Under the pieces are notes generated by a model. The model saw only the letters and a program-made list of their open reading frames with translations. It was not told the DNA's origin and did no database searches. A DNA stretch of 64,000 nucleotides, from contig WJXW01000007.1 in NCBI GenBank assembly GCA_015832175.1, forward strand, positions 1,922,001 through 1,986,000, in the 5' to 3' direction. Positions within the stretch are counted from its first letter, which is position 1. The number at the start of each line of letters is the position of its first letter. Origin of the DNA: Paraphaeosphaeria minitans. Taxonomy: Eukaryota; Ascomycota; Dothideomycetes; Pleosporales; Didymosphaeriaceae. A program made the translations under genes and the position numbers. Positions 34,955 through 46,547 of this stretch are shown here, piece by piece.

Positions 34955-35412
34955 ACGGGATTCTCTAGCGTAGAGATAAGATATAGAAATTTTGGTGTTG
35001 ACAGGAAGTGTCCGATGGATTACATCGACAAGGGGCTATCGCCGGACCAAATCTGCTGCGAGGTGACCAAGTTCCATGCAAGGTACAGCTTTATGTCTAC
35101 ATCATGTTTTTCCTTATCAAAAAGACAAAGTTGCATGAATTAGGCCAGGACATCACTGTACGTCTTCGAGATCCACGCGTCGTCTACAACAACTCCACCA
35201 TCGCCTTCCCCGCGGGCATTTCGAAAAGGCAGCACCGATACCTGCACGCCATACCGTACCAATCAACCCCACAACATCCCATCCGAAGTGGGTAGCATCC
35301 ACGCTATTGCATAGTTGATCATTCAACATGCGCCGACATCTGTGCACCTCCGTCCATCTCCGTCTCCGTCTCAAAAACCATCGCTCTAAGCCCGCCAGTT
35401 CGGGCCCTGGGC
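34955..35412. other. convergent intergenic region
   Basis: This 458 nt gap lies between the 3' ends of the RTA1-like gene and the four-helix membrane protein gene. Nothing recognisable is seen. Confidence 0.4.
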
Positions 35413-36046
35413 CTACAAATTCCTCGCAACAGCTTCGTCATCCGCAGTGTCGTTGTCAAGTCCAATCCTCGCCTCCTCCCCACCAAGCGCAATCGCCCCC
35501 TCCGTCCTCCTGGACATGCAGCAGCAGTAAAATACACCCGCCCACAGGAACAACCTGTCGCCCGACAATCAGCCACGCACCCAGCACACACAGCACACGT
35601 CAAACTCACCAGTTGAGTATGTTGAGCCAGATAATGGCGCCCTGCCACCTATTCACCTTCACACACCTGATCCACAGCCCCGTCTCCCCTGGCCGCCGCT
35701 CGTCGCACGCCCCGCTGCTCGTTGCAACGTCCAGGACGAACCCCACGAACGCGAGCCCGAACGCAGCAAAGAGCTTGATAAGCGCGTACTTGACGTACTT
35801 CTCCTTCGTCAGCGCGCCCTCGCGGGCGCGGCGATGCTCCCGGAGGAGGAGGACGGTGGTGCTAGCGGAGGTGAGGAGCAGCGGGTATAGCAGGCCGAGC
35901 GTGAAAGTCTTGTGTTTGTGGGGGATGACGGCGGCGAGGAAGGTGGCGAGGAGGGTCAGGCAGACGACGCCGAGCTGGGCGCTTTGCACGGCTTTGAGGC
36001 GGGGGGAAGTGTTTGGGGGGAACTGGAATTTGCTGAAGACACCCAT
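35413..36046 (-). CDS. four-helix membrane protein, MARVEL-like
   Basis: Two exons on the minus strand are inferred, 36046-35610 and 35554-35413, with a 55 nt intron; the product has 192 residues. Four hydrophobic segments follow a short cytosolic start (MGVFSKFQFPPNTSPRLK): AQLGVVCLTLLATFLAAVI, FTLGLLYPLLLTSASTTVLLL, LIKLFAAFGLAFVGFVL, and, across the splice, GAIIWLNILNWLFLWAGVFY. This topology fits small fungal MARVEL-type proteins of the plasma membrane, but I see no diagnostic motif, so the family name is inference. The tail is acidic. Without the intron the protein would stop after the fourth helix begins, which supports the splice. Confidence 0.8.
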
Positions 36047-37126
36047 GGTTGTGGTTATGTGTGATGGATGCTTGCTTGAGATGGATGCGATGGAATAGAA
36101 GCGTGTGTTGGGTGTGAAGCGACGGTGGTACGGTGCTTATACATGTCAGAGGTACCAATGGGTGCTGATACGAGCTGTTCACCGGTCGAACCTAAGATGC
36201 TGCGATAGGATGGTCATCCTTGTTGGCGATGCCTCTTTCTGGAGAAGTCGATACGTGACTCGTATAGATGCTTTGGGCGGCTAGTGTGATTGGTGGTGGT
36301 GCCTAGAATTCAGGCACGCGAAACCGAAATCGTTTCACTCGGGGTGGCGGGCTTTTAGTGAGAGATCTAGTCCTGCAAGCACTGCACCAGGGCATTGCCT
36401 TCGCTCCGAGCAACTGTGAAAACCAACCGCTCTGATGAACTCCTGGAACACATCATCCTTGGTACAATTGCAATGCGAACTAGTTCATTCTCTCATAGTT
36501 TAGCTAGCGTAGTTTTAGTATATTCAGCGTGTATTAGTCGTTGCGTGAACAGGCTCATAATCCTTTAGCCAAGTCTTCGATCCAAGCCTTCACTTTGCTT
36601 TCGTGTTGTGTCCTTTCTGCAGTAACTTCGGATCCCAGTGAACATCAACCGCCAGTCTCGCCCGTCTTGGTCATAGTTCTGTCCGTTGTCGCGTAGGCAG
36701 CCACCATGGCCGCATTGCCTGAGGCTGTCAAATGCCCCACTGGGTTCATCCCGCGGCACAAGCAGGCAACAGTGGCGAGCGAAGGGTGAAGGGTGGGGTC
36801 CAATACCTACCGCTATACATCAATATTTCTCAGCAATATTATGAGATCACTTCACTATTCGCCTTTCACCCAAATACATCAGCAATACTTTTAGTTGTGT
36901 CGCCGTTTCCTAGCAATTCGAATGATCAAAATTGACTAGGATACAGCATGGTCATGTCCTCCGCATTGAGCTTCTATTTGCGCCATCCAGGTTGGCCGCA
37001 ATCGATTTTTAGCATTCAACAGTTCAAGCTGTCCAAGCCGGCTCAAGGGCAAGTGTTCTGCCAGATGCTGCGACCTGGTGATATCCTTGCAAGCCACCCC
37101 TTGCTGCATCTTTCTTTCCTTTCCCA
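36047..37126. other. intergenic region, 1.1 kb
   Basis: This stretch lies between the start of the four-helix protein gene and the end of the SAT4-like gene. It is AT-richer around 36470-36560 and 36820-36930. No gene is visible. Confidence 0.4.
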
Positions 37127-38468
37127 TCAAGCCTGACTGCCATACAACTGAGACATCCGCTCAACATCCATCCGCATCTCCACCGTCTTCGTAATCCCAC
37201 TACCCCCATCAGCTGGCAGTATCGACTCCCCACTCGCATTGCTGCCCTCCCCAGCCGTACCTCCTACACCGGAAGCCTCGTCCGCGCTCGACGGCAAAGT
37301 CTCAATCTCCTTCATCTCTTTGGAGGAGCGCATCTTGTTCTTGCCAGCGGATTCCGCTCGCGACCTGCTCTCGCTTTCCGCACCGTTGCTGCCGCCCACG
37401 GAAGCTTTCTTGGACCGTACAACCGACGTGTTCCTGAACGTCTTCTTGAAAAGCGGTCTCAGCGCGGGCGCAGACGCTGAGATGATGGCGACGTTGACTT
37501 CAATCTGAGAGAGCAGCAGGATGAAGATGGCGTCGTATGCCACGTCTTTGGTGTAGGTGTAGGTGTATAGGGCGTAGATGCGAACGATGGAGGCGAGCAC
37601 TGCGATGCCACCAACGAGGAAGACGCCAATAAGAGCCCCTGGGGCGGTTAGCATGGGTAATGGTAACTAGGTGCAGTGGGTGAGTGTCAAATTACATCGT
37701 TTTCTCGGGTGCAGCTGGAGCTGCCAGAATGCGCGGATTGGCATCAGGAGGATCACGGTGTCTGTCAGGATGTTGATTGAGGCGGTCGAGAAGTACGTTG
37801 CGACAAGGTTGTTGCATTCTTCAGGAAATGTCGGTGCCCATGCTTGCGAAGGGTTCTTGGGACATTCAAAGGCCTGGGTGGATCAGCGTCGCGAGATTGT
37901 TGGTTTGGATCATGGAAATGCTGCGTACGTTGACGAAAGTCACAACGAGCGTGTACGTTGCCACAAAGGCTCCTACGGCGTAGACGAAGCGACGGAACTT
38001 GTTCTTCCTGAAGATGCGGTGGTACAGTGCCAGGATACTTATTTTCACGAAGAACAGTGACCATGGATATACAATCTGGTACGCGTACCAATGCTTCAGC
38101 GTGGGCTGCAGGATCTTGAGAAAATCGAGATCCGCTCCGTGTCGTCTGGTTCTGTCAGCTCTAGTGTGGCAGGAGGAAGTGATTTATTATGGCTCACCCG
38201 GTTCCCCATGAGATATGAATACCATTTTGAATTCCCATCCCAATTGCGACCACGAGGGCACATAACATAGACCAGTCATCTAGACCAACATATCGGGTGT
38301 GCACATAGCGACACCAGAATCTGATCAAGTATTAGCAAAGGACACTTTCACAGACTTGCAAACATGCCTGAGGGCGACGGCAATTGTGGACAGGAGCAGA
38401 AGGACCCCAGTGATGGCCAGAAACATAGGCTGGCGAGAGTGATTACTCGCACTAATGAAACCGGCCAT
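37127..38468 (-). CDS. fungal rhodopsin-like (SAT4 family) integral membrane protein
   Basis: Five exons on the minus strand are inferred: 38468-38368, 38320-38198, 38151-37929, 37873-37696 and 37638-37127, giving 378 residues. The family pattern is clear: LRFWCRYV, then GLDDWSML after helix 1, a Trp/Tyr-rich KHWYAYQIVYPWSLFFVKISILALYHRIF segment, the conserved Cys-containing AFECPKNP and EECNN loops, INILTDTVILLMPI, and VEVNVAIISASAPALRP-like ending of helix 7 (here IEVNVAII). The tail of about 90 residues is Ser/Glu-rich and cytosolic. The first intron, 47 nt, begins with GC (AG|GCATGT) rather than GT; only this join yields RFWCRYV. The family's ligand and role are mostly unknown. Confidence 0.88.
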
Positions 38469-40165
38469 GTCTGGTCAGCGTTGTTAAGGAATTTTTTTTC
38501 TTCTTCTTCGAAAGATGTTGCGAAGGGTCAAATGATAGACTCATCATGGGCGGTCTCATCTCTTAAGGACTTTCCGGCATCCTCTTCTACAAGACTTGAC
38601 CATTGTCAGGTTGTAGGCTGCGGGCGATGGCACCCTAAACATATCCATGGCAACACAACGAAGGCGGCGAGACATTCGGTCTATGCGGTGCAGGAACTAC
38701 GTCTGGACAGGCTGGAGGATGGCGGTTGAAGAGACAAGTACTTCAACATAGCTGTTCTAGGGCGGGAACTCAGTCGGCCACGGCGACAGCGCTGCATCTC
38801 GCCTTGCCAGCGGCAAGCATGCCTGCATCCGGCCGCTCCGCTGATCGAAAGTCAGAGACTGTATAGAAACCATCTTGAGAACGGCCGGTCGATTGTAAGT
38901 ACGTGGCCATGTCTTCCCTTGGAGTGTGTCTGATCAAAACAATGTACTCGTGGTCTTGAGCCGTTAGCCATATGGCTACAAAAACTCGTGACCATAGCCT
39001 GCATCTGCCAGAGTAGCATCGATGTCGACCAATAGGCTACGACCTTACTCGTGAAGTCACGCACGGTTGGAAGATGGGTGAATACGGGTATTCGAAGGCA
39101 CTAGCATGTGGTACCGATCAGACGGTGTTCTTATGACGGGCTGTCAGCTGTCAATGTGCATTCTCGTCGGCCGTGAATGTTACGCAATACAGCGCACGGG
39201 GCGAAACAACATCAAGCAGTGCCACCGACGCAGCCGGGAGCGGGGAAGCATGCCTCTCTCGACCGCAGTGTCGATGATAGGGAGAACCGAGGCCAATGGG
39301 CCGCCAGGGGCTGGAATCGGTGGCACTTTTGATAGGCTCGGTAAGGCGAAACGGTTCCAGCGTACTGGCTGCTACCATCGACCTTGCATGCCGAAACAAT
39401 CTCGAGATTCTGCTCCGATTGCCGGCACTGATGGTGCCGAGCCTCTTCCACTTACCGGGTGGGAGTGTCGACATGGCATGAGAGGACGATCTCAGCCCTT
39501 CGTTGCTGCGCAGACATCTGGACCATCTCTCGCCACCACCACTGACAATCCTAGTGCGCTGTGAAAGGCTTTCAGCCCTACCAAACCACGATGACCATCT
39601 AGTTGACAAGACAACGAAGAGAGGGAGGCGCGATACGATCCGACCTGGAACAAGAGATCCACGTGCCCCAGGATGCAGCGCAGCCATCCTCCATACGCTT
39701 CCCTCGCCGAGAACACTTTCTTTCGAAGATCGTCGTCTGCAGTTGTAGCGTCGACTGTCAAATGGTCGCATGTCACCATTAGCGTAGCCACGTGCATACC
39801 TATGGTGCCTACCGTATGGCATTACCGGGAATGCCAGGACTTTGCAGGGCCTCGAGAAAAGGCCCAGAGCAACATCACGACGGACTAGCATACCTACCTG
39901 CACCAACCAATGCTGCTGCTCTGCGCCTCGCCACATGGCACTCCTCGAGCCAGTCGAGTGCCCCTGCAACATCTTACAGCCTCAATCAAGTTTCCGAGAG
40001 AGTGGCGCATCCCAGGCGCGAGATCTGTAAAAGTTCCAATGGTGTGGGCGGTGGGCGTCGTGTCATTGGATTGGTGTGCGGGTTTATAAGTACCTGCTGG
40101 TTTCTCCCCCTCTGCTCTTATGAGGCTGCAGAATCAGCATTCTTCTGCTCGTCAATCACGTCAAT
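38469..40165. other. intergenic region, 1.7 kb
   Basis: This region separates the SAT4-like gene from the tyrosinase gene, which are divergent. A 273-codon open frame on the minus strand (39151-39972) is rich in Arg, Trp, Cys and His, has no recognisable motif and overlaps open frames on the other strand; I treat it as non-coding. Confidence 0.4.
40083..40090 (+). promoter_or_regulatory. TATA-like element upstream of tyrosinase
   Basis: TTTATAAG stands about 76 bases before the tyrosinase ATG. The distance suits a TATA box with a 40-50 nt leader. This is a position and motif argument only. Confidence 0.4.
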
Positions 40166-41337
40166 ATGTATTTAGCGAGCTTTCTCGGACCCTTGGCCGC
40201 GCTGGCGACCATCCCTACTACTCTGGGTGCGCCCGTCAACGATCCGGTGAACGTGCCTCTCGCCTCCTGCAATAATCCTCCCATAAGACAAGAATGGTCA
40301 GTCATGATTCCCCTTACATGACCATATTATTACATCACTGCTGTCCCTGGTTCCACGCAGGCGATCGATATCCTGACATAAGAAACTTCACTTCATAGAC
40401 ACCTCACTAACAACACCCATACAGGCGCCAACTCACCGACGCCCAAAAGCAAGCCTACACCGACGCCGTTCTCTGTCTGACCACCAAACGAGCCATCTCC
40501 GGCCTCCAGAGCACCACCAACCGCTTCGACGACCACCAAGCCGTGCACTCCGCCCAGACACCAAACATCCACTGGGTCGGCCACTTCCTCCTCTGGCACC
40601 GCTACTTCGTCGCCACCTTCGAGCGCGCCCTCCGCGAATGCTGCGCCTACACTGGCGCCCAGCCCTACTGGGACTGGTCGCTGGACGCAGACCCGACGAA
40701 TCTGTCTTCCACCGCGCCCTTCGAGACGGCCATGTTCGACCCCGTCACCGGATTCGGCGGCAACGGACCCAAAGTCGAGCCCACCGCCGAGCAAAACCCA
40801 CTCGGCATCACGGGCGGCACGGGCGGCGGATGCGTTCCCTCGGGCCCATTCGCAGCGCCGAACTTCTGGGTTAACATCCCCAAAAGAGATTGTCTGAGGA
40901 GGGACTTCATCCCCTGGATCATGAACAGCTTCGCGGATCCCGCGCTGGTGGCGAATGTGCTCGCGCAGCCAGACTACACCTCATTTGCGCGCGCCATCGA
41001 GGGCACACCCTCCTTTGCTGCGGCCAACATTCACGGGTCTGGCCATTTCGGGGTCGGCGGCGTGCTGGGGCAGCTGGGCAATGCGGCGAATAGTCCAGCC
41101 GATCCGCTGTTCTACCTGCACCATGGAAATCTCGATCATGTGCTGTGGAAGTGGCAGCAGCAAGATCCGGCGATTAGACTGAACGAGGTTGGAGGGCCGG
41201 TGACGCCGTTTGACTATGGCGGTGTTAACGTAACGCTCGACTTCAAAATCAACATGGGCGCGTTGGCCGGAGATGCGACTTTGAAAGACTTGCTGGATAC
41301 GGAGGGGGAGACGCTGTGCTATACGTATGATGAGTGA
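40166..41337 (+). CDS. tyrosinase-domain protein, secreted
   Basis: Two exons are inferred, 40166-40296 and 40425-41337, with a 128 nt intron; the product has 347 residues. A signal peptide is evident (MYLASFLGPLAALA, cleavage likely near LGAP). The type 3 copper site is present: CuA histidines in DDHQAVH and WVGHFLLWHRYF, then CuB histidines in NIHGSGHF and DPLFYLHHGNLDHVLWKWQ. The enzyme would oxidise phenols with O2; whether it has monophenolase or only diphenolase activity cannot be told. It lacks the long C-terminal latency domain of many fungal tyrosinases, ending soon after a YTYDE motif. A second AG inside the intron (about 40361) is also followed by GCG but leads at once to a stop. 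Confidence 0.92.
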
Positions 41338-41807
41338 GGGTGGTAACGGAGAGAGAGAGTGGAGGTTATGTGTGCAGAATGTAGTTGAAAGAGTCTAGGT
41401 CTATAAGGTATCGACAGGAGAAGGAGGAGAAGTAGTGACATATACAAAGAAGCCAAATATCTCACCGTCCATCAGGCCAACCCCGTAGAACGGCGTGAAA
41501 AGAGAGTGTAAGAGGGGAAAGACAAGGTATAAACAGAAAGAGTGACAAGAAAAATAAGGGTATAAACAAACGTCAAGAGGTCAGAACAGTCGTAAAGGAG
41601 TGACAGGAAGGTAGTGAGTGGCCCAAAGAAAAGGAAGTGAGGGTATATCCATGGAGCGTCCAGCCCAGTACCCAGCCCAATGCAATCCAAAGGAGGCGAA
41701 CAATGCATAAAACAAAAACCCATGGAGTCCTACCTGAGAAAAAAGAACGTACGCCGCGCTCAAAGCAGCCAGTTGAACATCGCAAGCCCACTCGTCAAAC
41801 CAATTCC
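41338..41807. other. convergent intergenic region
   Basis: This 470 nt gap holds the 3' ends of the tyrosinase gene and the small unknown gene. It is rich in GAGA and AAGA words on the plus strand. Nothing else is seen. Confidence 0.4.
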
Positions 41808-42464
41808 CTAAATACGATTATACTCCCAGCAGCTCGGGTTCAGGCCATCAACGCCGAGACTCATCCGCCTTGTGAGCCTCCTCTTCTCCACGACACTCAT
41901 TCGCTGTACATCGGTGCTGTCCGCCTCGCTCAGCACGCTATCTGGGCACATCAAGTCGTTGTTGATGTCGAACTCGAACGGGCTCTGGAAGTAGCTCGTC
42001 GGGCTCGGCGTCTCGGAGAAGAGCAGAACCTCCATCGGCGGGCTCGCGGGTAAGATGATGGTCTTGACGGGGGAGGCCTCGACCCAGTGGCTGCGCGTGG
42101 GCAGCAGGAGCTCTTGCGGGAGTTCTCCCGGGAAGTAGTTTGGCGGAGGTGTTGAGGGCGGCGGTGAGTGCACGACAATGGTGATGCTGGAAAAATTTGA
42201 GGACTCGCGGGAGTGTGTGAGGGATGGAGTGCTGGTCCCTGAGAGGGAGGGCGAGTCTGAGCCAAGTAGGAGATTCTCGGCGGAGACGGACCAGCGGGAG
42301 CGGGGTTGGGGTGGTGAGCGCATGACGGGGGACCAGCCGGTGTGTTGGAGGGAAGAGGGGATGGGCTTGCTGATGTTGAGGTCTTTGGTAGTGAGCTTCT
42401 TGTGATGCCGGGGCTTAATGAGGCTAAGGACCCGGGTCTTGATCCAGATATCGAGGCGTGGCAT
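41808..42464 (-). CDS. hypothetical protein, 218 residues
   Basis: A single exon on the minus strand starts at MPRLDIWIKTRVLSLIKPRHHKK; the frame is open upstream to 42581 but those codons look like leader. The N-terminal 40 residues are basic and may form an amphipathic helix. The rest is Ser/Pro-rich and probably disordered, with short hydrophobic pieces (ITIVVHSPPP, KTIILPASPP) and a C-terminal RMSVVEKRRLTRRMSLG segment containing two RRxS-like phosphorylation sites. Composition argues for real coding. I recognise no family. Confidence 0.6.
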   Translation of the reverse strand: MPRLDIWIKTRVLSLIKPRHHKKLTTKDLNISKPIPSSLQHTGWSPVMRSPPQPRSRWSVSAENLLLGSDSPSLSGTSTPSLTHSRESSNFSSITIVVHSPPPSTPPPNYFPGELPQELLLPTRSHWVEASPVKTIILPASPPMEVLLFSETPSPTSYFQSPFEFDINNDLMCPDSVLSEADSTDVQRMSVVEKRRLTRRMSLGVDGLNPSCWEYNRI

Positions 42465-43615
42465 TTTGATAGTGTGATGTTCTTTTTGATGAAAGAAATC
42501 AAGCTCTGATCTAGATAGTGACTGTCTCTCCAGGAGGCAAACGACCGACTTGAAAAAGTGAACGTAAGGAAAGCTGCACAATCATCAATTAGCAATGTAC
42601 TTGCAAGCTGTCACCCAGTACAGAAGCACGTACCCGATGCACTAGCAGCAGCACGCAAGAAATCCTCCGAAATCTATAAAGTCCCTGTCGTTTGAAACAA
42701 ATTTCCTGCCCGCAGCAAACGGCCGTCGCAACAGTATCTATACCATCTGAATGCGGCACAGCCCTTTGCACGGCTGCGATGCTAAAACTTCCTCACCACA
42801 GCACACGAACCTTTTCCGTGACCGTGATGTCGAAGACTCCGTTACGCACGCTCCTCGCTTCCATGCTTCTCCCTCACCATCCAGAGCAAAGAGCGAGTAT
42901 CTCCAATCAGCGTGCGCACTGGTGGACGTGCAAGGATTCGCTAGGCGACGGAAGTCCGTATGGTTGGCCATGCTCACCTCATCAGCCTCCCACCAAGCCT
43001 GGTTCCGCTCCACTGCTAAAAAACAGAGCGAATGACGATGCTCCAGAAGTCGGAGGTCCGAGACGCGGAGCGGAAAGCCTAGAATCCGTTCTTGTGATGC
43101 ATCTTTCCTCCCACGAGTGCAGCATGGTGGGCAACGAAAGTCCACACGCGAGCGGCGTGGGGGCCGCCTTCACAGCTGCGCAGCGCGACAAGGAGCGAAA
43201 CAAGCATAAAGCACCAGGGACCTGTACGAGCACAACTAGTGCTCTATATCGGAAAATGGTTAGGCGCAATGGGCGCAATCGACTTTGCAGGAGTCCGTTC
43301 GTAATTTTGTTTCAACATCAGCCTTGTGGGGTGTTGCGAGGGGCGTGCTTGTTTACGGCTTCCAAATTACCCAAACGGGAGCGAAGTCCAGCTTCATCAG
43401 AAAAGTCGCGTTACAGAGTGTTGCAAGCAAATTATAAAGCCTTGACCTCATGGATTGCTAAAATGCTCGTTCAGTAGTGGGAACGCTTGAATGGTCAACG
43501 TGTTAAAAGATTTGCTATGGCGATATGTTTGGCTTGAATGCTCAAAGTAAAGATGGCCGTTCGTACGCAGGCTTCGAAGACCATGACCATCGGATGCCGC
43601 ACCAGCTGACTCTGA
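42465..43615. other. intergenic region, 1.15 kb
   Basis: This region lies between the 218-residue protein gene and the 3' end of the permease gene. A 261-codon open frame on the plus strand (42692-43477) overlaps open frames on the minus strand and has no motif or plausible domain; I do not accept it as a gene. Confidence 0.4.
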
Positions 43616-45512
43616 CTATACCGTCGGTTCTCCATCGTACTTCTTGTTGTTGGTGGCACTGTGCAGATCATCCTGCTGGTTTGATTGCACTGCTTCGAGC
43701 GCTTCGATCCCCATGTCAGTCCTCGGTCCGGTGAAGTTCTTCCGCCCGTCAACGAACCACTGGAAAGTGCTAATGATGATGATGACGGCGAATGCAACGA
43801 TACAGTAGTCTGTGCGAAGTCAGCTGCCCATCCATCTCTTTCGCAGCTTCGGTGAAACTTACTCATGTTGCTGCCTGTCACTGGCAAGTCCGGCGGAAAT
43901 ACAAAGAGGACAGTTGTGACAATAACATAAGCTACACCGAGCAAATTTGCGGGCCACGCGAACCAACTTGGAAGAGTGAATGCTCTTGGTGGAAGCATTT
44001 TCCTTCCTCTTGAACAGTTGATGGCCACGGGTATGGCATAGCTGACACCGAGCGCAACCACAGACGCGGAGATGATTGCATTAAAGGCGCTGCTTGAGCC
44101 CAAGAAAATGCATCCAAAGATGACCGTCAACACAGTGGTCAAGATCAGCGAATTGAGTGGGAGGCCCAGTTGCTTGTGCACCTTTGCGAAGAAGGGCGAA
44201 AACGGCAGGCCGCCGTCGCGTGCAAAAGCGTAGGCCATACGCGACGATGTCGTCATGATCGCCGTTGTAGCGAATAGGAGGCAGACCAAGGGAAACATGA
44301 GTAGGCATACGGAGCCTGCGCGGCTCTGGGTGGCGTTGTGTATGATGTAGAGAAGAGGCCCAAGGGGAGATGCAATGATTTCCTCCGTATTGCCGCCAGA
44401 AACGAACAGCAAGCAAGTCAAAAAGACAAAACCAGTGAATGTCCCAATGGCCACGCAGTAGATCATGATCTTCGGTCCTTCGACGGAAGCGTTGGGAATT
44501 TCCTCAATCATATGTGCAACGGCGTCATATCCGGTTAATCCGAGTCCACCTTGATATGTTAGTGAAGGTGCTCCAATTTCTCGACGATAGAAACTAGATG
44601 TAGGCGGGAAAGGGCAATACAGTGATCACCAAGCTGAGCACTGCATTGCCCTAGGACAACACAAGGTAGTCAAAGTTTTGACGAGGCGGTGTAAGGCACG
44701 ACGTATCAATGGGGGCTCACCTTGCAGCAGACCAAGTAACCAAGCAATACCATCTGGCCAACCTGTTTCGTTTACGAACTGCCGGAACACATAATCCCCG
44801 GATGCATAATTGGGAGAGGCGCAGGCCAGGACGGTGATGGAAATGACTACAAAGCCGAGTATAGACCAAGTGATTGCCCCCTTATTGACGTAAGGCAGTA
44901 GGTCCTGATGTGGTGTCAGTAAAAGTATCCGAATAGGACTCCGGACGGCTTTTCATGTACTGTGCACTAAACGCTAGACGGGTCATTACTCACGTTCATG
45001 AAGGCATTGATTAAAAATGCGGTCAAAGTATAGCCGATGTAGATGAGGAACTGATGCCAGCGCTGTGGCTCGTAGGTGGAAGAGTACATTGATATGATGC
45101 CGATGATGATTTGGGATCCAAGCAGCCCCCCCGAGGCGACCAAGGCAATCCATCCACTGACGTTGATCCAACCTGTGATCCACGAGAGGAGAGGCACATA
45201 GCTCTTCCATGAGATGACGGCAACCCAGTGGTACTGTCCGCCGGCTGTTGGGTAGGCCGAAAGGAACTCTGCAAGTGATGCCGCCAGGCAAAGGTTACAT
45301 ATGCCTGCTGTGATGAGTCCCCATATGACACTGGACGAACCGCCACTTGGGAGGGCAAGGGACAGTGAGGCGGAAAGTGCAGTCCAAGAGTTCAGTATGG
45401 CAAAAGCAAGCCCAAGCATGGACAGAAAGGAGAAATTCCGTTGAAGCTCGCCCTTGTGGCCCAGGGCGGCGAGCTGGAGCTCGTCGGTGGTGCTCCTCTC
45501 ACGGTCACGCAT
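43616..45512 (-). CDS. amino acid/choline (GABA permease-type) transporter, APC superfamily
   Basis: Four exons on the minus strand are inferred: 45512-44994, 44904-44721, 44549-43863 and 43809-43616, giving 527 residues. The start of the transport core, RNFSFLSMLGLAFAILNSW, and the following LPSGGSSSVIWGL, AEFLSAYPTAGGQYHWVA and GLGLTGYDAVAHMIEEIPNA segments match the fungal amino acid/choline transporter group that includes Uga4 and Hnm1. About 12 hydrophobic segments can be counted. The protein should import a small amino compound with protons across the plasma membrane; the substrate is not readable. The 171 nt intron before GLGLTG is longer than usual, and a shorter splice there would add a non-conserved insert. 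The tail is short and polar. Confidence 0.92.
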
Positions 45513-46007
45513 TGTTCAAAGATGGAACGTTGCCTGTGCCTACACAGTAGAGCATGGATACAGAACTTAAGAGTATGACGCCGGCGTCTGGGGCGCATGA
45601 GTCCATGACCTGATGGGCGGGCTTCCATGTCTAACGTCATTAGAATACGGCCGGAGCCCATGCACCCTATCGCTAGCGTGCATAATCGCGGCGCTTTGTG
45701 CCCGAATGTGGAAAGAGTGGAGTACGGCAAGCTTTCCATGTTGAAGCTTATAGCCAGCGCTCGCTCTTGTCGGAGACAGAGAGCGACACTAGAGAAAATA
45801 GTGCGGGAACGATATCGTAGCTGTAGATATCGCCTGTGAGACCTATCGCTATCGGCCCGTGGTTGCTCATCGATTATCAAGAGCGGGTCGGTGGGCGAAG
45901 AGCGACCGCGCGTCCGATTCCGAGATGGATAAGGTGGACCAGTGAGACGCCTGCACACAGGCACAATTCAAGCCGCTATCAATCGTTCGTACTGGTGATG
46001 GCGTCTG

Positions 46008-46110
46008 GGCTGCCGGCGTTTATCCAGTGGCGTTGATACAGTGCTGATGGCCTTTGTCCAGTGCTGCCGGCCCTCGTCCAGTGCTGCCGGCGTTCGTCCA
46101 GTGTTCACGC
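46008..46110 (+). repeat. about 20 nt degenerate tandem array, core TCCAGTGCTGCCGGC
   Basis: Four or five degenerate copies alternate CCGGC and TGGC cores with TCCAGTG. The array lies in the permease/phytase promoter region. Confidence 0.8.
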
Positions 46111-46425
46111 TGCGACTGTCCACCGGGAGTGCCGTCTGTACGCTGCGCTCAAGAGCCTTGGGAACCATTCTCCCAGCGAGGGAGCCGTATCGGGATGTGT
46201 GTCTCAGAGTTCTTGAAGATTATGAGTGCGTGAGCAGCTGGATGTTGGCCCACGAACTAGGTATTGTGAACGACTGGAGACGACTTGGCACCTGCTGACG
46301 GAAGGAGCGACACACCGAAGCGTGGCTGGCTCTTTCCACCACCCAAACCCCAACATTGCTTTTATGCGTCCGTCGCGCTCTGATCTGAAGACGACTTTCC
46401 TCTTCGTCGACATTCATCTCCGCAC

Positions 46426-46431
46426 CACGTG
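46426..46431 (+). promoter_or_regulatory. CACGTG box, possible phosphate-response site
   Basis: The palindrome CACGTG is the core bound by Pho4/NUC-1-type basic helix-loop-helix regulators of the phosphate regulon. It stands 122 bases before the proposed phytase ATG, a suitable position for a gene expected to respond to phosphate. One hexamer alone is weak evidence. Confidence 0.35.
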
Positions 46432-46547
46432 CACCACCCTTGCCCTGCTACTGCCGCTCCACGGTGCTGTTGAGGTTGCTCCGGCCGCTTCCAACATGCA
46501 GGTCCATGTCGGCCCCTGCTCGACCTCACCTTGAACTGCCGCCGCTC

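Larger units (their letters stand above)
45513..46547. other. divergent intergenic region (permease / phytase)
   Basis: This 1.03 kb gap separates two divergent genes and holds both promoters. It includes a degenerate tandem array of the word GTCCAGTGCTGCCGGC (46008-46110) and a CACGTG site (46426-46431). No other gene is visible. Confidence 0.45.

Noticed and set aside
39151..39972. 273-codon open frame on the minus strand before the tyrosinase
   Set aside because: Rich in Arg, Trp, Cys and His, no motif, overlaps open frames on the plus strand; length alone is not enough in this GC-rich DNA. Transcript reads would reverse this.
42692..43477. 261-codon open frame on the plus strand between two minus-strand genes
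   Set aside because: No family motif, no signal peptide, random-like composition and overlapping minus-strand frames.
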